64,000 nucleotides of DNA from Modicisalibacter sp049808615 (GCF_049808615.1 NZ_JBNCAN010000009.1:62001-126000), one strand, 5' to 3'. Counted from the first letter of the stretch, positions 23,181-32,870 are shown. Made by a program: numbers and translations. Notes: a model not told the origin generated them from the sequence alone.

Positions 23181-24764
23181 ATGACCACTACCCAAGCAGA
23201 TCGTCAGATAGCAGCCGAGAGTCGCGCCACGCGCAACCACCTCAATTTGAGTGCCGCTGAGCTCGTCGAGCGTGCCGTCTCGCGCAATGAGGGACATCTG
23301 GCCGACAACGGTGCTCTGGTAGTGAATACCGGTGCCCGTACTGGCCGTTCGCCCGCGGACCGCTTCATCGTCGATGAGCCCTCCACCTCAGAATTGATTG
23401 ACTGGGGGAGTGTCAACCAGCCTTTCGATGCCGAGCGTTTCGATGCCTTGTGGGAGCGAGTCGAGGACTATCTTGCCGAAGGCGAGAGTTTCGAATCCGA
23501 ACTGCATGTCGGTGCCGATCCCGAGTATTATCTGCCGATCCGCGTCACTACCGAGACGGCCTGGCATAATCTCTTCGGGCGAATCATGTTCGTGCGGCCC
23601 GAGACGTTCAATCCCAAGGGCAAGAGTGAGTGGAGTATCCTCAACGCCCCTCATTTTGTCTGCGAGCCCGAGCGGGATGGCACCAATTCCGAGGGCACCG
23701 TGATTATCAACTTTGCCCGTCGTCGGGTATTGATCGCAGGAATGCGCTATGCCGGTGAGATGAAGAAGGCGATGTTCTCCGTGCAGAACTTCCTGCTGCC
23801 CGAGAAGGATGTATTGCCGATGCATTGCAGTGCCAATGTCGGCGACGATGGCGAGACCACTTTGTTCTTCGGGCTGTCCGGCACCGGCAAGACGACACTG
23901 TCCGCTGATCCGGCACGTTATCTGATCGGGGACGACGAGCATGGCTGGGGCGAGGACACGGTGTTCAACATCGAAGGCGGCTGCTATGCCAAGTGCATCG
24001 ACCTTTCCCAAAAGAACGAGCCGGTCATCTGGGATGCCATCAAGTTCGGCACGGTACTCGAAAACGTGACGCTCGACGACCAGCGCCATGCGGATTACGG
24101 TAATGACAGCCTGACCCAGAACAGCCGCGCCGCTTACCCCCGGGAGCACATCGAGAAACGCATCGAGGAAAACCGCGCCGGCGAGCCCAATGCCATCATC
24201 TTCCTGACCTGCGACATGAGCGGTGTATTGCCGCCGGTGTCTCTGCTGTCGAAGGAGGCCGCGGCGTATCACTTTCTGTCCGGGTACACCGCCAAGGTGG
24301 GCTCCACCGAGATGGGCTCGTCCGCGGGGCTAGAGGCGACCTTCTCGACCTGTTTCGGGGCACCTTTCTTCCCACGCCCCGCACGGGAATACGCCGATCT
24401 TCTGATCAAGCGTATCGAAGGTTTCGGTTCCCGCGTCTATCTGGTCAATACTGGCTGGACCGGAGGCAGCTTCGGCCAAGGAGGCAGTCGATTCAGCATT
24501 CCCACGACCCGAGCCATCATTGCGGCGATTCAATCCGGAGAACTCAAGGATGCGGAAACCCGGCACATCGATGAGCTCAATTTGGATATTCCGAAAGAGG
24601 TATCCGGTGTCGACTCGACGCTGCTCGACCCGCGTGACACCTGGCAGGACAAGGACGCTTACCAGGAACAGATGACGCAGTTGGTAAGCAAGTTCGTCAA
24701 TAATTTCAAGAAATTCGAGGGTGTCGACGACGCCATCGTTCAGGCCGGCCCTACACTCGATTGA
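23181..24764 (+). CDS. pckA: Phosphoenolpyruvate carboxykinase (ATP)
   Basis: 527 residues. It converts oxaloacetate and ATP to PEP, CO2 and ADP in gluconeogenesis. Family motifs: NTGARTGRSPADRFIVD, the kinase-1a P-loop FFGLSGTGKTTLSADP (about residues 230-245), DDEHGW, NIEGGCYAKCIDLS, and the kinase-2 and Arg segments ARRVLIAGMRYAGEMKK and TGWTGGSFGQGGSRFSI. Followed by a strong terminator at 24794-24822. Supports growth on organic acids, in line with the TRAP importers around it. Confidence 0.96.
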   Translation: MTTTQADRQIAAESRATRNHLNLSAAELVERAVSRNEGHLADNGALVVNTGARTGRSPADRFIVDEPSTSELIDWGSVNQPFDAERFDALWERVEDYLAEGESFESELHVGADPEYYLPIRVTTETAWHNLFGRIMFVRPETFNPKGKSEWSILNAPHFVCEPERDGTNSEGTVIINFARRRVLIAGMRYAGEMKKAMFSVQNFLLPEKDVLPMHCSANVGDDGETTLFFGLSGTGKTTLSADPARYLIGDDEHGWGEDTVFNIEGGCYAKCIDLSQKNEPVIWDAIKFGTVLENVTLDDQRHADYGNDSLTQNSRAAYPREHIEKRIEENRAGEPNAIIFLTCDMSGVLPPVSLLSKEAAAYHFLSGYTAKVGSTEMGSSAGLEATFSTCFGAPFFPRPAREYADLLIKRIEGFGSRVYLVNTGWTGGSFGQGGSRFSIPTTRAIIAAIQSGELKDAETRHIDELNLDIPKEVSGVDSTLLDPRDTWQDKDAYQEQMTQLVSKFVNNFKKFEGVDDAIVQAGPTLD

Positions 24765-24793
24765 TCGAACCTTTACCGTCCATTCGCATCCAA

Positions 24794-24822
24794 GGGAGAG
24801 CCGCAAGGGTTCTCCTTTTTTT
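24794..24822 (+). terminator. pckA intrinsic terminator
   Basis: GGAGAGCC (24795-24802) pairs with GGTTCTCC (24808-24815, one G-T wobble) around a 5-base loop, followed by seven T residues, 30 bases after the pckA stop. Confidence 0.88.
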
Positions 24823-24895
24823 ATGGGAGCAACAACATCGCATCGAAGGCAGATGATTGAAACGCAGGTAATTGGAAGGGTCGAGGAGTATCATT

Positions 24896-25393
24896 ATGCA
24901 ACGACGTCATTTTCTGGGATTGCTGGGGGCTGGCGGTCTCGCGGGCTTATTGCCGGGTCTTGCCCGGGCGCGCCCCAAACTGGAGCTCGAACGGGCGGCG
25001 GACATCGAACCGTTGGAGTTGAGCGAAGAGCAGTGGCGCGAACGGCTCACCGAGGAGCAGTTCAATATTCTGCGGGAGGCGGGCACCGAGCGTGCCGGCA
25101 GCAGCCCGCTCAATGACGAGAAGCGCCCAGGCACGTTCCACTGCGCGGGCTGCGACTTGCCGCTGTTTTCAAGCGAAGCAAAATATGAATCTGGTACCGG
25201 CTGGCCGAGTTTCTATACGCATATCGAAGGCCATTTGCTCACAGAGCTGGACTTCGTCATGTTGTTCCCGCGTACCGAGTATCACTGCGCTCGCTGTGGT
25301 GGCCATCAAGGGCATGTGTTCGAGGATGGACCGAAACCCACGGGACTGCGCTGGTGCAATAACGGCTTGGCGCTCAAGTTCGTTCCTGCCTGA
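24896..25393 (+). CDS. msrB: Peptide-methionine (R)-S-oxide reductase MsrB with Tat signal
   Basis: 165 residues. The N-terminus MQRRHFLGLLGAGGLAGLLPG has a twin-arginine RR-x-F-L-G and an alanine-rich cut site, so export in folded form is predicted. The SelR/MsrB domain follows: LTEEQFNILREAGTE, zinc cysteines CAGC and CARC, SGTGWPSF, DFVMLFPRTEYHC, GHVFEDGP, and catalytic Cys in RWCNNGLALKF (the usual form is R-Y-C-x-N-S-x-x-L). It would repair oxidised methionines of envelope proteins. ATG 24896 has GAGGAG upstream; an earlier in-frame start at 24872 would bury the Tat motif. Confidence 0.88.
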   Translation: MQRRHFLGLLGAGGLAGLLPGLARARPKLELERAADIEPLELSEEQWRERLTEEQFNILREAGTERAGSSPLNDEKRPGTFHCAGCDLPLFSSEAKYESGTGWPSFYTHIEGHLLTELDFVMLFPRTEYHCARCGGHQGHVFEDGPKPTGLRWCNNGLALKFVPA

Positions 25394-25420
25394 TTGGGAT
25401 AGCCTCGTTCTTTTTCGATA

Positions 25421-25464
25421 GATGAAAACGATCACGGCCAGGTCGTCAGACCTGGCCGTGATCG
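25421..25464 (-). terminator. Terminator of the chemoreceptor gene
   Basis: A 16-bp perfect stem CGATCACGGCCAGGTC / GACCTGGCCGTGATCG (25429-25444 with 25449-25464) surrounds a GTCA loop. On the minus strand it is followed by GTTTTCATC, so it ends the chemoreceptor transcript; it can also end msrB from the other side. Confidence 0.88.
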
Positions 25465-25487
25465 GTGGCGTCTTGTGCCATTGAACG

Positions 25488-27185
25488 CTAGAACTCTTCC
25501 CACTCATCAGCCGTTGCCTTTTGAGAGGACGGCGATTGCTTGATGGTCTTGGGAGAAGCCTTCGATGAAGAGAGAGTCTTGCCCGGCGTTGTCGCTTTGG
25601 AGGCGGAGGGTAGGCTTGCGCTCATATCGTTGCCCAGTCGGAACGAGGCAATCAATTGGTTGAGGCGTTCGGCCTGCTCGCGCATTTCCCCTGCGGCGGC
25701 ATTGGTCTGTTCGACCATGGCAGCATTCTGCTGCGTCATGGCATCGAGTTCGCCGACCGCCGTATTGACCTGACCGATACCCAGGCTCTGCTCCTTCGCT
25801 CCGGCACTGATTTCACCGATCACATCGGTGACCCGGCCGATGCTGTTCACGATTTCCTGCATGGTCTTGCCGGTGCTCTTGACCAGCTCGGCACCGGAAT
25901 GTGTACGCGCGACGGAGGTGTCGATCAATTCGCGGATATTCTTCGAGGCATCGCCGGAGCGACTGGCCAGGGTGCGCACTTCCTGGGCCACCACGGCGAA
26001 ACCGCGGCCATGTTCACCGGCGCGGGCCGCCTCGACCGAGGCATTGAGCGCCAGGATGTTGGTCTGAAAGGCGATGCCATCGATCAGGGTGATGATCTCG
26101 TTGATCTGCGCCGCGGAGGCACTGATCTCATCCATGGTCTTTTCGACCTGTCCCATGGCCTCTTGGCCTTGACGCGCCACATCCGCCGTCGACTGGACGA
26201 GCTGGTTGGCCTGCTGGGCCGACTCCGCTGTGTTGTTCACCGTGGCGGTGATCTCTTCCATGGAAGCGGAGGTTTCCTGAAGATTGGAAGCCGCCTGTTC
26301 GCTGCGTGAAGACAGATCCTGGCTGCTCTTGGCAATCTCATCTGCGGCGTGATGCACACCATGGGTACTGGCGCGCACGGATTGCAGGGTCTGATCGACA
26401 CGCGTGACGAAGGCATTGAATTGGCCCGCCAGCTCACCGATCTCGTCCTTGCGCTTGGAGTCGATGCGAGCGGTCAGGTCGCCATCACCTTCGGCAATTT
26501 CCTTGATGCGATGAGTGATCTGACGAATCGCGCGGGACATCATCAGCGGGCCGCCTAGCGCAATGGCCACGGCAGCTATGAACACCAGCAGGGTGAAGAT
26601 AATGACGGAATACTGCTGCGTTTTGATCTTCTTGAGCGTGGCGGCCTCGAGCTCGTCGACCTTCGCAGCGGCCGCTTCACCACCGGCGTCATAAACGTCA
26701 CGCAGGGTGTCGAACGCCTTGCTCGCCGGTCCTTCGAGCTGGGCCTTTGCCTCGCCCAATCGATTGCTGTCGTGCAAGGAGAACACAAGATCAGCCTGCT
26801 GGGACCAATTCTGGTAGAGCGTTTCGAAAGCGCTCAGCTTGGCGACGATGTCAGGATATCCCGCCAGCAAGCGAGCAAAGTTCTGCATGCGCTCATAGGC
26901 TTGCTCGGCGTTGTCGCGATAATCGGCAAGTTGCGTCTGGGCTTTCTCCGTACCCGGCTCTTCGCTCAGGTATTCCAGGGTGGCGACATGGGCCTGATAC
27001 AGATCGCGGTCGGCATTGAGTACTGCTGAAGTGGCCTTGTTGAAGGTGCCGCTGAATTCCGTCATGCGCTCCTTGACGGAACCGACCAGGAAGAAGTCGA
27101 TCGTTACCACTGCCATCAGTGAGAGTGCCACGCCGATGAAGGCGATGGCGTATTTCACGCTTATCTTGTTCATATTTTTAATCAT
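25488..27185 (-). CDS. Methyl-accepting chemotaxis protein
   Basis: 565 residues. TM1 (YAIAFIGVALSLMAVVTIDFFLV), a ~170-residue helical periplasmic sensor of four-helix type, TM2 (SVIIFTLLVFIAAVAIALGGPL), a HAMP domain (MMSRAIRQITHRIKEIAEGDGDLTARI), and the cytoplasmic signalling tip IDGIAFQTNILALNASVEAARAGEHGRGFAVVAQEVR. The extreme C-terminus is EWEEF, fitting the x-W-x-x-F pentapeptide that tethers the CheR methyltransferase. The ligand is unknown. ATG 27185 is chosen; 27212 and 27173 are alternatives, none with a strong ribosome-binding site. Monocistronic. Confidence 0.92.
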   Translation of the reverse strand: MIKNMNKISVKYAIAFIGVALSLMAVVTIDFFLVGSVKERMTEFSGTFNKATSAVLNADRDLYQAHVATLEYLSEEPGTEKAQTQLADYRDNAEQAYERMQNFARLLAGYPDIVAKLSAFETLYQNWSQQADLVFSLHDSNRLGEAKAQLEGPASKAFDTLRDVYDAGGEAAAAKVDELEAATLKKIKTQQYSVIIFTLLVFIAAVAIALGGPLMMSRAIRQITHRIKEIAEGDGDLTARIDSKRKDEIGELAGQFNAFVTRVDQTLQSVRASTHGVHHAADEIAKSSQDLSSRSEQAASNLQETSASMEEITATVNNTAESAQQANQLVQSTADVARQGQEAMGQVEKTMDEISASAAQINEIITLIDGIAFQTNILALNASVEAARAGEHGRGFAVVAQEVRTLASRSGDASKNIRELIDTSVARTHSGAELVKSTGKTMQEIVNSIGRVTDVIGEISAGAKEQSLGIGQVNTAVGELDAMTQQNAAMVEQTNAAAGEMREQAERLNQLIASFRLGNDMSASLPSASKATTPGKTLSSSKASPKTIKQSPSSQKATADEWEEF

Positions 27186-27421
27186 TTTCTTGGTATCCCA
27201 GCGTCGATACAAAGGGGTGGTGGAGGTGATTACACTCTTTACATAGTCTTTATATCGGCAGGCCGGGCCTTGGCTGAAGAGCTCTCCCGGCGAGAAAACG
27301 AACTTTCAACCCTTGTGCCCATGTCCGTTCGCGGCGTGCTTTATGATACCTTGTCGCCATTTCGTCGCGCCGATGTTGGTTGCTTCTGCGTGACAAGATT
27401 CGGACAGACGCCAAGGATCCC

Positions 27422-29797
27422 ATGGACGTACAGACCCAGATTACCCAGCGCCTCGCCACGGAACTCGCTGTTCGCCCCCAGCAGGTGGCCGCCGCCGTGG
27501 AACTGCTAGATGGCGGTGCTACCGTGCCTTTCATCTCTCGTTATCGTAAGGAGGTCACCGGCGGCCTCGACGATGGTCAACTGCGTTCTCTGGAAGAGCG
27601 GTTGCGCTATCTGCGTGAACTTGAGGAGCGCCGTGAGGCGGTGCTGGCCAGCATCGATGAACAGGGTAAGTTGACCGATGAGTTGACTGCGCAGATTCGC
27701 GAGGCGGATACCAAGCAGCGCCTGGAAGACCTTTACCTGCCCTACAAGAAAAAGCGTCGTACCAAGGCGCAGATCGCCCGCGAGGCCGGTTTGGAACCGC
27801 TGGCCGAAGCATTGCTAAGCGATCCGAGCCTCGATCCTCAAGTGACCGCGGCGGACTACGTGGACGCGGACAAGGGTGTGGAGGACGCCAAGGCGGCATT
27901 GGATGGCGCCAAGCAGATCCTCATGGAGCGCTTCGCCGAGGATGCGGAGCTGGTGGGTCGCCTGCGGGATCGATTGTGGCAGGAGGGCGAGCTCTGTGCC
28001 CGGGTAATCGAGGGCAAGCAGCAGGAAGGGGCCAAGTTCTCGGATTATTTCGAGCATGACGAGCGCCTGGCCAAGGTGCCTTCGCATCGTGCCCTGGCGA
28101 TGTTCCGTGGACGCAACGAGGGGGTGCTGGGGCTTGCACTCAAGCTTCCGGGGGAAGACGAAGCAGCGATTCATCCTGCCGAGGTCGTCATCGCCCGGCA
28201 TTTCGACATCGATCTTTCAGGCAAGGACCAAGGCCGGCCGGCGGATCGCTGGCTGCGCGAGGTGGTGCGCTGGACCTGGCGGGTCAAGCTCTATACCCAT
28301 CTCGAGACCGAGCTGTTCGGGCGACTGCGCGAGCGCGCCGAGCATGAGGCCATCGATGTGTTTGCCGCCAACCTCAAGGATTTACTGCTGGCCGCTCCGG
28401 CCGGCCCCAAGGCGACCCTGGCCCTCGACCCCGGGCTGCGCACCGGCTGCAAGGTCGCGGTGGTGGATTCAACCGGCCAGTTTCTCGATCACGACGTCAT
28501 TTATCCCCATGCGCCGCAGAAACGCTGGGATGACGCCCTGGCAACCCTGGCCCGGCTGGTCGAGAAGCATGACGTCACGCTGATCGCCATCGGTAACGGC
28601 ACCGCCAGCCGTGAAACCGACAAGCTGGCCGGCGAGCTGGTCAAGCGTTTCGCCGCAGCCAGTCCGCCACGCAGGTTGGCCAAGGTCATGGTCAGCGAGG
28701 CCGGTGCCTCGGTCTATTCCGCCTCCGAGATCGCTGCCCGGGAATTCCCCGAACTCGATGTGACCATTCGCGGTGCGGTCTCCATCGCCCGCCGTCTGCA
28801 GGACCCGCTGGCGGAACTGGTCAAGATCGAGCCCAAGTCGATCGGCGTCGGGCAATACCAGCATGATGTCTCCCAGGTGCAGCTCTCGCGGAGCCTGGAG
28901 ACGGTGATCGAGGACTGCGTCAACGCCGTCGGCGTCGACCTCAATACTGCCTCGAGCGCGCTGCTTGCGAGAGTGTCGGGACTCAATCCCGGCCTGGCGG
29001 ATAATATCGTGCTGCGGCGCAATGCCGAAGGACCGTTTCGCAACCGCCGCGAGTTGCTCGAGGTCGGGCGCCTGGGGCCGCGCACGTACGAGCAGTGCGC
29101 CGGTTTCCTGCGCATCATGAACGGCGACAATCCCCTGGACGCCAGTGCCGTGCACCCGGAGGCCTATCCGCTGGTATCCCGCATCGCCGAGCGCGGCGGG
29201 CGTGAACTGGCCAGCCTGATCGGGGATGGTGCCTATCTCAAGCGTCTGAAACCCGCTGACTATACCGATGATAAGTTCGGGGTGCCGACGGTGACCGACA
29301 TCCTCAAGGAGCTCGACAAGCCCGGACGCGACCCACGCCCGGAGTTTCGTGCCGCTGAGTTCCGGGAGGGGGTGGAGCAGATCAAGGACCTCGAGCGCGG
29401 CATGATTCTCGAGGGGACCGTAACCAACGTTACCCACTTTGGCGCCTTCGTCGATATTGGCGTACACCAGGATGGTCTGGTGCATATCTCGGCACTTTCT
29501 GACACCTTCGTCGAGGATCCGCGTCAGGTGGTCAAGGCCGGTGATATCGTCAAGGTCAAGGTCATGGCAGTGGATGTCGAGCGCAAACGTATCGGTCTCT
29601 CCATGCGCATGCACGATCAGCCCGGCGATGCTTCTGACGAGGGCAGGCCTTCTAGAAGCCAGCGTCGTGGCAATGAGGCAGGCAAGCCGCGAGGGCAATC
29701 GGCACAGCGGGGAAACCAAGAGCGCAGCGGCGTGTCTCAAGGCGGACAGATGGGCGCCCTGGGTGAGGCATTGCTCAAGGCGAGAAAGCGGAAATGA
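27422..29797 (+). CDS. tex: Transcription accessory protein Tex
   Basis: 791 residues. Nucleic-acid-binding scaffold: helical N-terminal domain (VPFISRYRKEVTGGLDD, YLPYKKKRRTKAQIAREAGLEPLA), YqgF-like fold (TLALDPGLRTGCKVAVVDSTGQ), helix-hairpin-helix (DLNTASSALLARVSGLNPGLADNIV), and a C-terminal S1 domain (LERGMILEGTVTNVTHFGAFVDIGVHQDGLVHIS). A charged tail rich in Gln/Arg/Ser follows. ATG 27422 with AGGA upstream gives the usual N-terminus; the frame opens earlier at 27380. Confidence 0.95.
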   Translation: MDVQTQITQRLATELAVRPQQVAAAVELLDGGATVPFISRYRKEVTGGLDDGQLRSLEERLRYLRELEERREAVLASIDEQGKLTDELTAQIREADTKQRLEDLYLPYKKKRRTKAQIAREAGLEPLAEALLSDPSLDPQVTAADYVDADKGVEDAKAALDGAKQILMERFAEDAELVGRLRDRLWQEGELCARVIEGKQQEGAKFSDYFEHDERLAKVPSHRALAMFRGRNEGVLGLALKLPGEDEAAIHPAEVVIARHFDIDLSGKDQGRPADRWLREVVRWTWRVKLYTHLETELFGRLRERAEHEAIDVFAANLKDLLLAAPAGPKATLALDPGLRTGCKVAVVDSTGQFLDHDVIYPHAPQKRWDDALATLARLVEKHDVTLIAIGNGTASRETDKLAGELVKRFAAASPPRRLAKVMVSEAGASVYSASEIAAREFPELDVTIRGAVSIARRLQDPLAELVKIEPKSIGVGQYQHDVSQVQLSRSLETVIEDCVNAVGVDLNTASSALLARVSGLNPGLADNIVLRRNAEGPFRNRRELLEVGRLGPRTYEQCAGFLRIMNGDNPLDASAVHPEAYPLVSRIAERGGRELASLIGDGAYLKRLKPADYTDDKFGVPTVTDILKELDKPGRDPRPEFRAAEFREGVEQIKDLERGMILEGTVTNVTHFGAFVDIGVHQDGLVHISALSDTFVEDPRQVVKAGDIVKVKVMAVDVERKRIGLSMRMHDQPGDASDEGRPSRSQRRGNEAGKPRGQSAQRGNQERSGVSQGGQMGALGEALLKARKRK

Positions 29798-29896
29798 TGT
29801 CGTTAGGGTTGAAAGGATCGCGTCTGCCATCATAATCGCAGGTTGATAGTGCCGGACCGTGAATCGGCGCATTGCCTTCAAAAAGGGGTATTCATC

Positions 29897-31522
29897 TTGT
29901 CCGAGCAACTAGACAACGCTATCGCAGGGCTAACAGGAGTGGCTCGCCAGGGGCGCATGGGACGTCTGCGCCGCGGCGTCGAAAAGGAAGGGTTGCGAAC
30001 CGACCGACAAGGGAATATCGCCCAGACGCCCCATCCGTATGCGCTGGGGTCGAAGCTGGCGCATCCTTACATCACCACCGATTATTCCGAGTCGCTGCTG
30101 GAGTACGTCACGCCGGTACATTGCCGGCCCGGTGACACGCTGGCGTTTCTCGCCGATCTGCATCGCTTCAGTTATCGTCGTCTGGGGGATGAACTGATCT
30201 GGCCGGCCAGTATGCCGTGCCGCTTGCAGGGCAACGACAGCGTGCCGATTGCCGATTATGGCAGCTCCAACTCCGGCACGATGAAGCATATCTATCGGCG
30301 TGGATTGGATGCCCGCTACGGGCGCATCATGCAGTCGATCGCCGGCATTCACTACAACGTGTCGTTACCCGAGCAGCTCTGGCCCGTGCTTCAGGAGTTG
30401 GAGGGCGCTCAAGACAAGCCCCTCAAGGCCTATCAATCCGGACGCTACTTCGACCTGATTCGGCACTTCCGGCGCAATAGCTGGTTGTTGTTGTATCTGT
30501 TCGGCGCCTCACCGGCGCTGGATAGAAGTTTTCTCACCGGGGCGGTACCGGACAAGCTGCGTGCCCATGCTCGCGAGACGCTGGTCGCGCCTTATGCCAC
30601 CAGCCTGCGCATGTCCGATATGGGCTATCAGAACAAGGTCCAGGCGCAGCTCAAGATCTGTTTCAATTCCTTGTCCAACTACGTGGGCACGCTGCGTAAT
30701 GCCATTGCCACGCCCTGGCCGGCCTACGAGCGCATCGGGGTGGACGAGAACGGTGACTGGCGGCAGCTCAACGCCAATATTCTGCAGATCGAGAACGAGT
30801 ATTACAGCGACATTCGTCCCAAGCGAGTCACGGGACAGGGCGAAACACCGACTCAGGCCCTCGAAGCGCGAGGGGTGGAGTATATCGAGGTCCGCTGTCT
30901 TGATCTCAATCCTTTTCTGGCGCTGGGTATCGACGAAACCCAGATGCGCTTTCTGGATACCTTTCTGATGTGGTGCCTGCTCTCCGAAGCGCCCTGGATA
31001 TCCGATGAGGAGTGCGATCATCTCGACGACAATAGGGGGCTGGTCTCGGGGCGTGGTCGCGATCCCTCGCTGCGTCTGTCGATCGACGGGCAGGAACGTC
31101 GGCTCGCCGAGCGTGGCGAGGCCATTTTTGCAGAGCTTTACAAGGTGGCCGAGCTGCTCGATATCGGCGAAAAAGAGCCTTACCATCGAGAAGCGATCAA
31201 GGCGCTGGAACCCCGGTTGAATCATCCCGAACTGACGCCCTCCGGCCGATTGCTTGCCGTTCTCGAGGAGAGTGGCGACGAGTTCGTGGATCACATCGCC
31301 GGGCTTGCGCGGGCCCAGGCAGCTCAGCTGCGCGAGGAGCCCATGGATCGTGCTCACGATGCCTTGTTTACTCAACTCACCGAGACGTCGCATCAGCAGC
31401 AGCGCGAGATCGAGGAAGCGGACACCGAGCCCTTCGACGATTTCATTGCCGCTTATTTTGCACGGGCGCGGGAGTCCGTCACGTCATCCATCCTCGATGA
31501 TTCCACGGTCAGTGGCGAATAG
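29897..31522 (+). CDS. gshA: Glutamate-cysteine ligase (proteobacterial GshA type)
   Basis: 541 residues (E. coli 518). It makes gamma-glutamylcysteine, the first step of glutathione synthesis. Matches to GshA: RGVEKEGLRTDRQGNIAQTPHPYALGSKLAHPYITTDYSESLLEYVTP, WPASMPC, HYNVSLPEQLWPVL, YIEVRCLDLNPFLALGIDE. The start is taken as TTG 29897 with AAGGGG about eight bases upstream; another TTG at 29843 is possible. dsbB follows after 15 bases, so a thiol-redox pair may be co-transcribed. Confidence 0.93.
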   Translation: MSEQLDNAIAGLTGVARQGRMGRLRRGVEKEGLRTDRQGNIAQTPHPYALGSKLAHPYITTDYSESLLEYVTPVHCRPGDTLAFLADLHRFSYRRLGDELIWPASMPCRLQGNDSVPIADYGSSNSGTMKHIYRRGLDARYGRIMQSIAGIHYNVSLPEQLWPVLQELEGAQDKPLKAYQSGRYFDLIRHFRRNSWLLLYLFGASPALDRSFLTGAVPDKLRAHARETLVAPYATSLRMSDMGYQNKVQAQLKICFNSLSNYVGTLRNAIATPWPAYERIGVDENGDWRQLNANILQIENEYYSDIRPKRVTGQGETPTQALEARGVEYIEVRCLDLNPFLALGIDETQMRFLDTFLMWCLLSEAPWISDEECDHLDDNRGLVSGRGRDPSLRLSIDGQERRLAERGEAIFAELYKVAELLDIGEKEPYHREAIKALEPRLNHPELTPSGRLLAVLEESGDEFVDHIAGLARAQAAQLREEPMDRAHDALFTQLTETSHQQQREIEEADTEPFDDFIAAYFARARESVTSSILDDSTVSGE

Positions 31523-31537
31523 TGTGGTCAATAACGT

Positions 31538-32071
31538 ATGCATCTTGATTTGAACATTCGGCAATGGAGCCTGGTGGGCCTGGCATTCTGCGCCCTGATG
31601 ATGGGCGTCGCCCTGGCCTTGCAGTACGTGGCCGGACTGACGCCCTGTCCGCTCTGTATCCTGCAGCGCATTGCCGTGCTTGCCGCGGCCCTGGTGTTTC
31701 TGGTGGCAGCCATCCATGGCCCGCAGGGCAAGGGAGGCCTCGTCTATGGTGTGATGGGTCTCGCGGCTGCCGGAGCAGGCGCTGCAGTGGCGGGGCGTCA
31801 CGTCTGGTTGCAGTCATTGCCCCCCAGTGAGGTACCAAGCTGTGGCCCCGGGCTCGATTATATGATGGAAGTACTGCCATTATGGGATGTGCTGTCTCGC
31901 GTTCTTTCGGGCTCCGGTGAGTGCGCAGAAATCGATGGGCTTTGGTGGGGCTTGACCCTGCCTCAATGGACACTGCTGGGGTTTGTTGGCCTGGCACTCA
32001 TTCCACTGGCCATGGTGATCAAAAGCCTGCGTGGATCGCACCGAGGTCAGGGGTCGCATACGCCTGCGTGA
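31538..32071 (+). CDS. dsbB: Disulfide bond formation protein DsbB
   Basis: 177 residues with four hydrophobic helices. Inner-membrane quinone-linked oxidase of DsbA. The first periplasmic loop holds the redox pair C-P-L-C (in GLTPCPLCILQR) and the second loop holds the other pair (PSCGPGLDYM... and GSGECAEIDGLWWGLTLPQW). The conserved Arg after the CxxC (QR) for quinone contact is present. It follows gshA closely on the same strand. Confidence 0.93.
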   Translation: MHLDLNIRQWSLVGLAFCALMMGVALALQYVAGLTPCPLCILQRIAVLAAALVFLVAAIHGPQGKGGLVYGVMGLAAAGAGAAVAGRHVWLQSLPPSEVPSCGPGLDYMMEVLPLWDVLSRVLSGSGECAEIDGLWWGLTLPQWTLLGFVGLALIPLAMVIKSLRGSHRGQGSHTPA

Positions 32072-32258
32072 GTTGTTCAGGGTTGGATGAACGCTGCTTA
32101 ATGGACGTTAGATTAGCGAACAGTGCTTTCTAATGCCCGCCTTAATGCAATTGAAACAAGACGTTGTCATCTTTTTCCATGGATAGGATTGACACCCGTG
32201 GCGCTTGGGGTGACGCTTAAGGTCCGCAGGCGACAGGCTGATCAAGGAGGGGCTGCCC

Positions 32259-32762
32259 ATGCTGGAAAACTGCAGAACCGCGCAGGAACGCTGGGGAGGC
32301 GTGCACCAGATGATCGATCGCTGGTTCGAGGCGCGCCGGGAAATGCTGGTCGCGTTCATGGATCTGAAGGAGGCGTGCGATAGCGACCCCGAGGCCGTGG
32401 CCAAGGCGCGTATCGATCATTTCAGCGAAGCGCTGATGGATTACATCAGTGCCGGACACTTCGAAATCTACCCACAGCTGCGTCAGGAAGCCGAGCACTT
32501 CAACGATCAAGAGGCATTGACTGTGGCGGACAAACTGCTTGAGCGCCTCGAAATGTCCACGCAGTTGGTATTGGAATTCGATCAGGATTACTCGACGCCG
32601 ACGCGTTGTCAGCACTATTTGTCTCGCTTGCCGGCCTGGCTTGATCGTCTGGGTCGGGGATTGACCGAACGTTTTGCCTTGGAAGATCAACTGATCGGTC
32701 GGCTGCATGCCTCGCATTCACCGCCACCAGAGTCGCAGGCAGCTTCTCGCGCCACGCTGTAA
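32259..32762 (+). CDS. rsd: Rsd/AlgQ-family anti-sigma-70 factor
   Basis: 167 residues (E. coli Rsd 158). Helical protein that binds region 4 of the housekeeping sigma factor in stationary phase. Family wording: VDRW-type HQMIDRWFEARREMLVAFMDL, DHFSEALMDYISAGHFEIYPQL, and a C-terminal LTERFALEDQLI. Start ATG 32259 has AAGGAGGGGC upstream. The 187-base gap before it shows no gene. Convergent with the RND pump gene. Confidence 0.88.
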   Translation: MLENCRTAQERWGGVHQMIDRWFEARREMLVAFMDLKEACDSDPEAVAKARIDHFSEALMDYISAGHFEIYPQLRQEAEHFNDQEALTVADKLLERLEMSTQLVLEFDQDYSTPTRCQHYLSRLPAWLDRLGRGLTERFALEDQLIGRLHASHSPPPESQAASRATL

Positions 32763-32781
32763 ATACTCTATTCGATATTCA

Positions 32782-32849
32782 TGCCCCGCCAGGCTATGGC
32801 GGAGCATATTGTCGTCCAGCGACTGTGTTGGGAGATCGCTTTAGCGATC
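32782..32849. other. Two hairpins between convergent rsd and the RND pump gene
   Basis: ATGCcCCGCCA / TGGCGGaGCAT (32782-32808) has one mismatch. GATCGCT-TT-AGCGATC (32834-32849) is a perfect palindrome. Neither has a clear T-tract. They probably separate the two convergent transcripts. Confidence 0.45.
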
Positions 32850-32870
32850 GATTGACGCTGTTGCACTGAG

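Noticed and set aside
28469..29908. Long open frame antisense to tex (479 codons)
   Set aside because: Same reason: a GC-driven shadow of a conserved gene with no domain in its translation.
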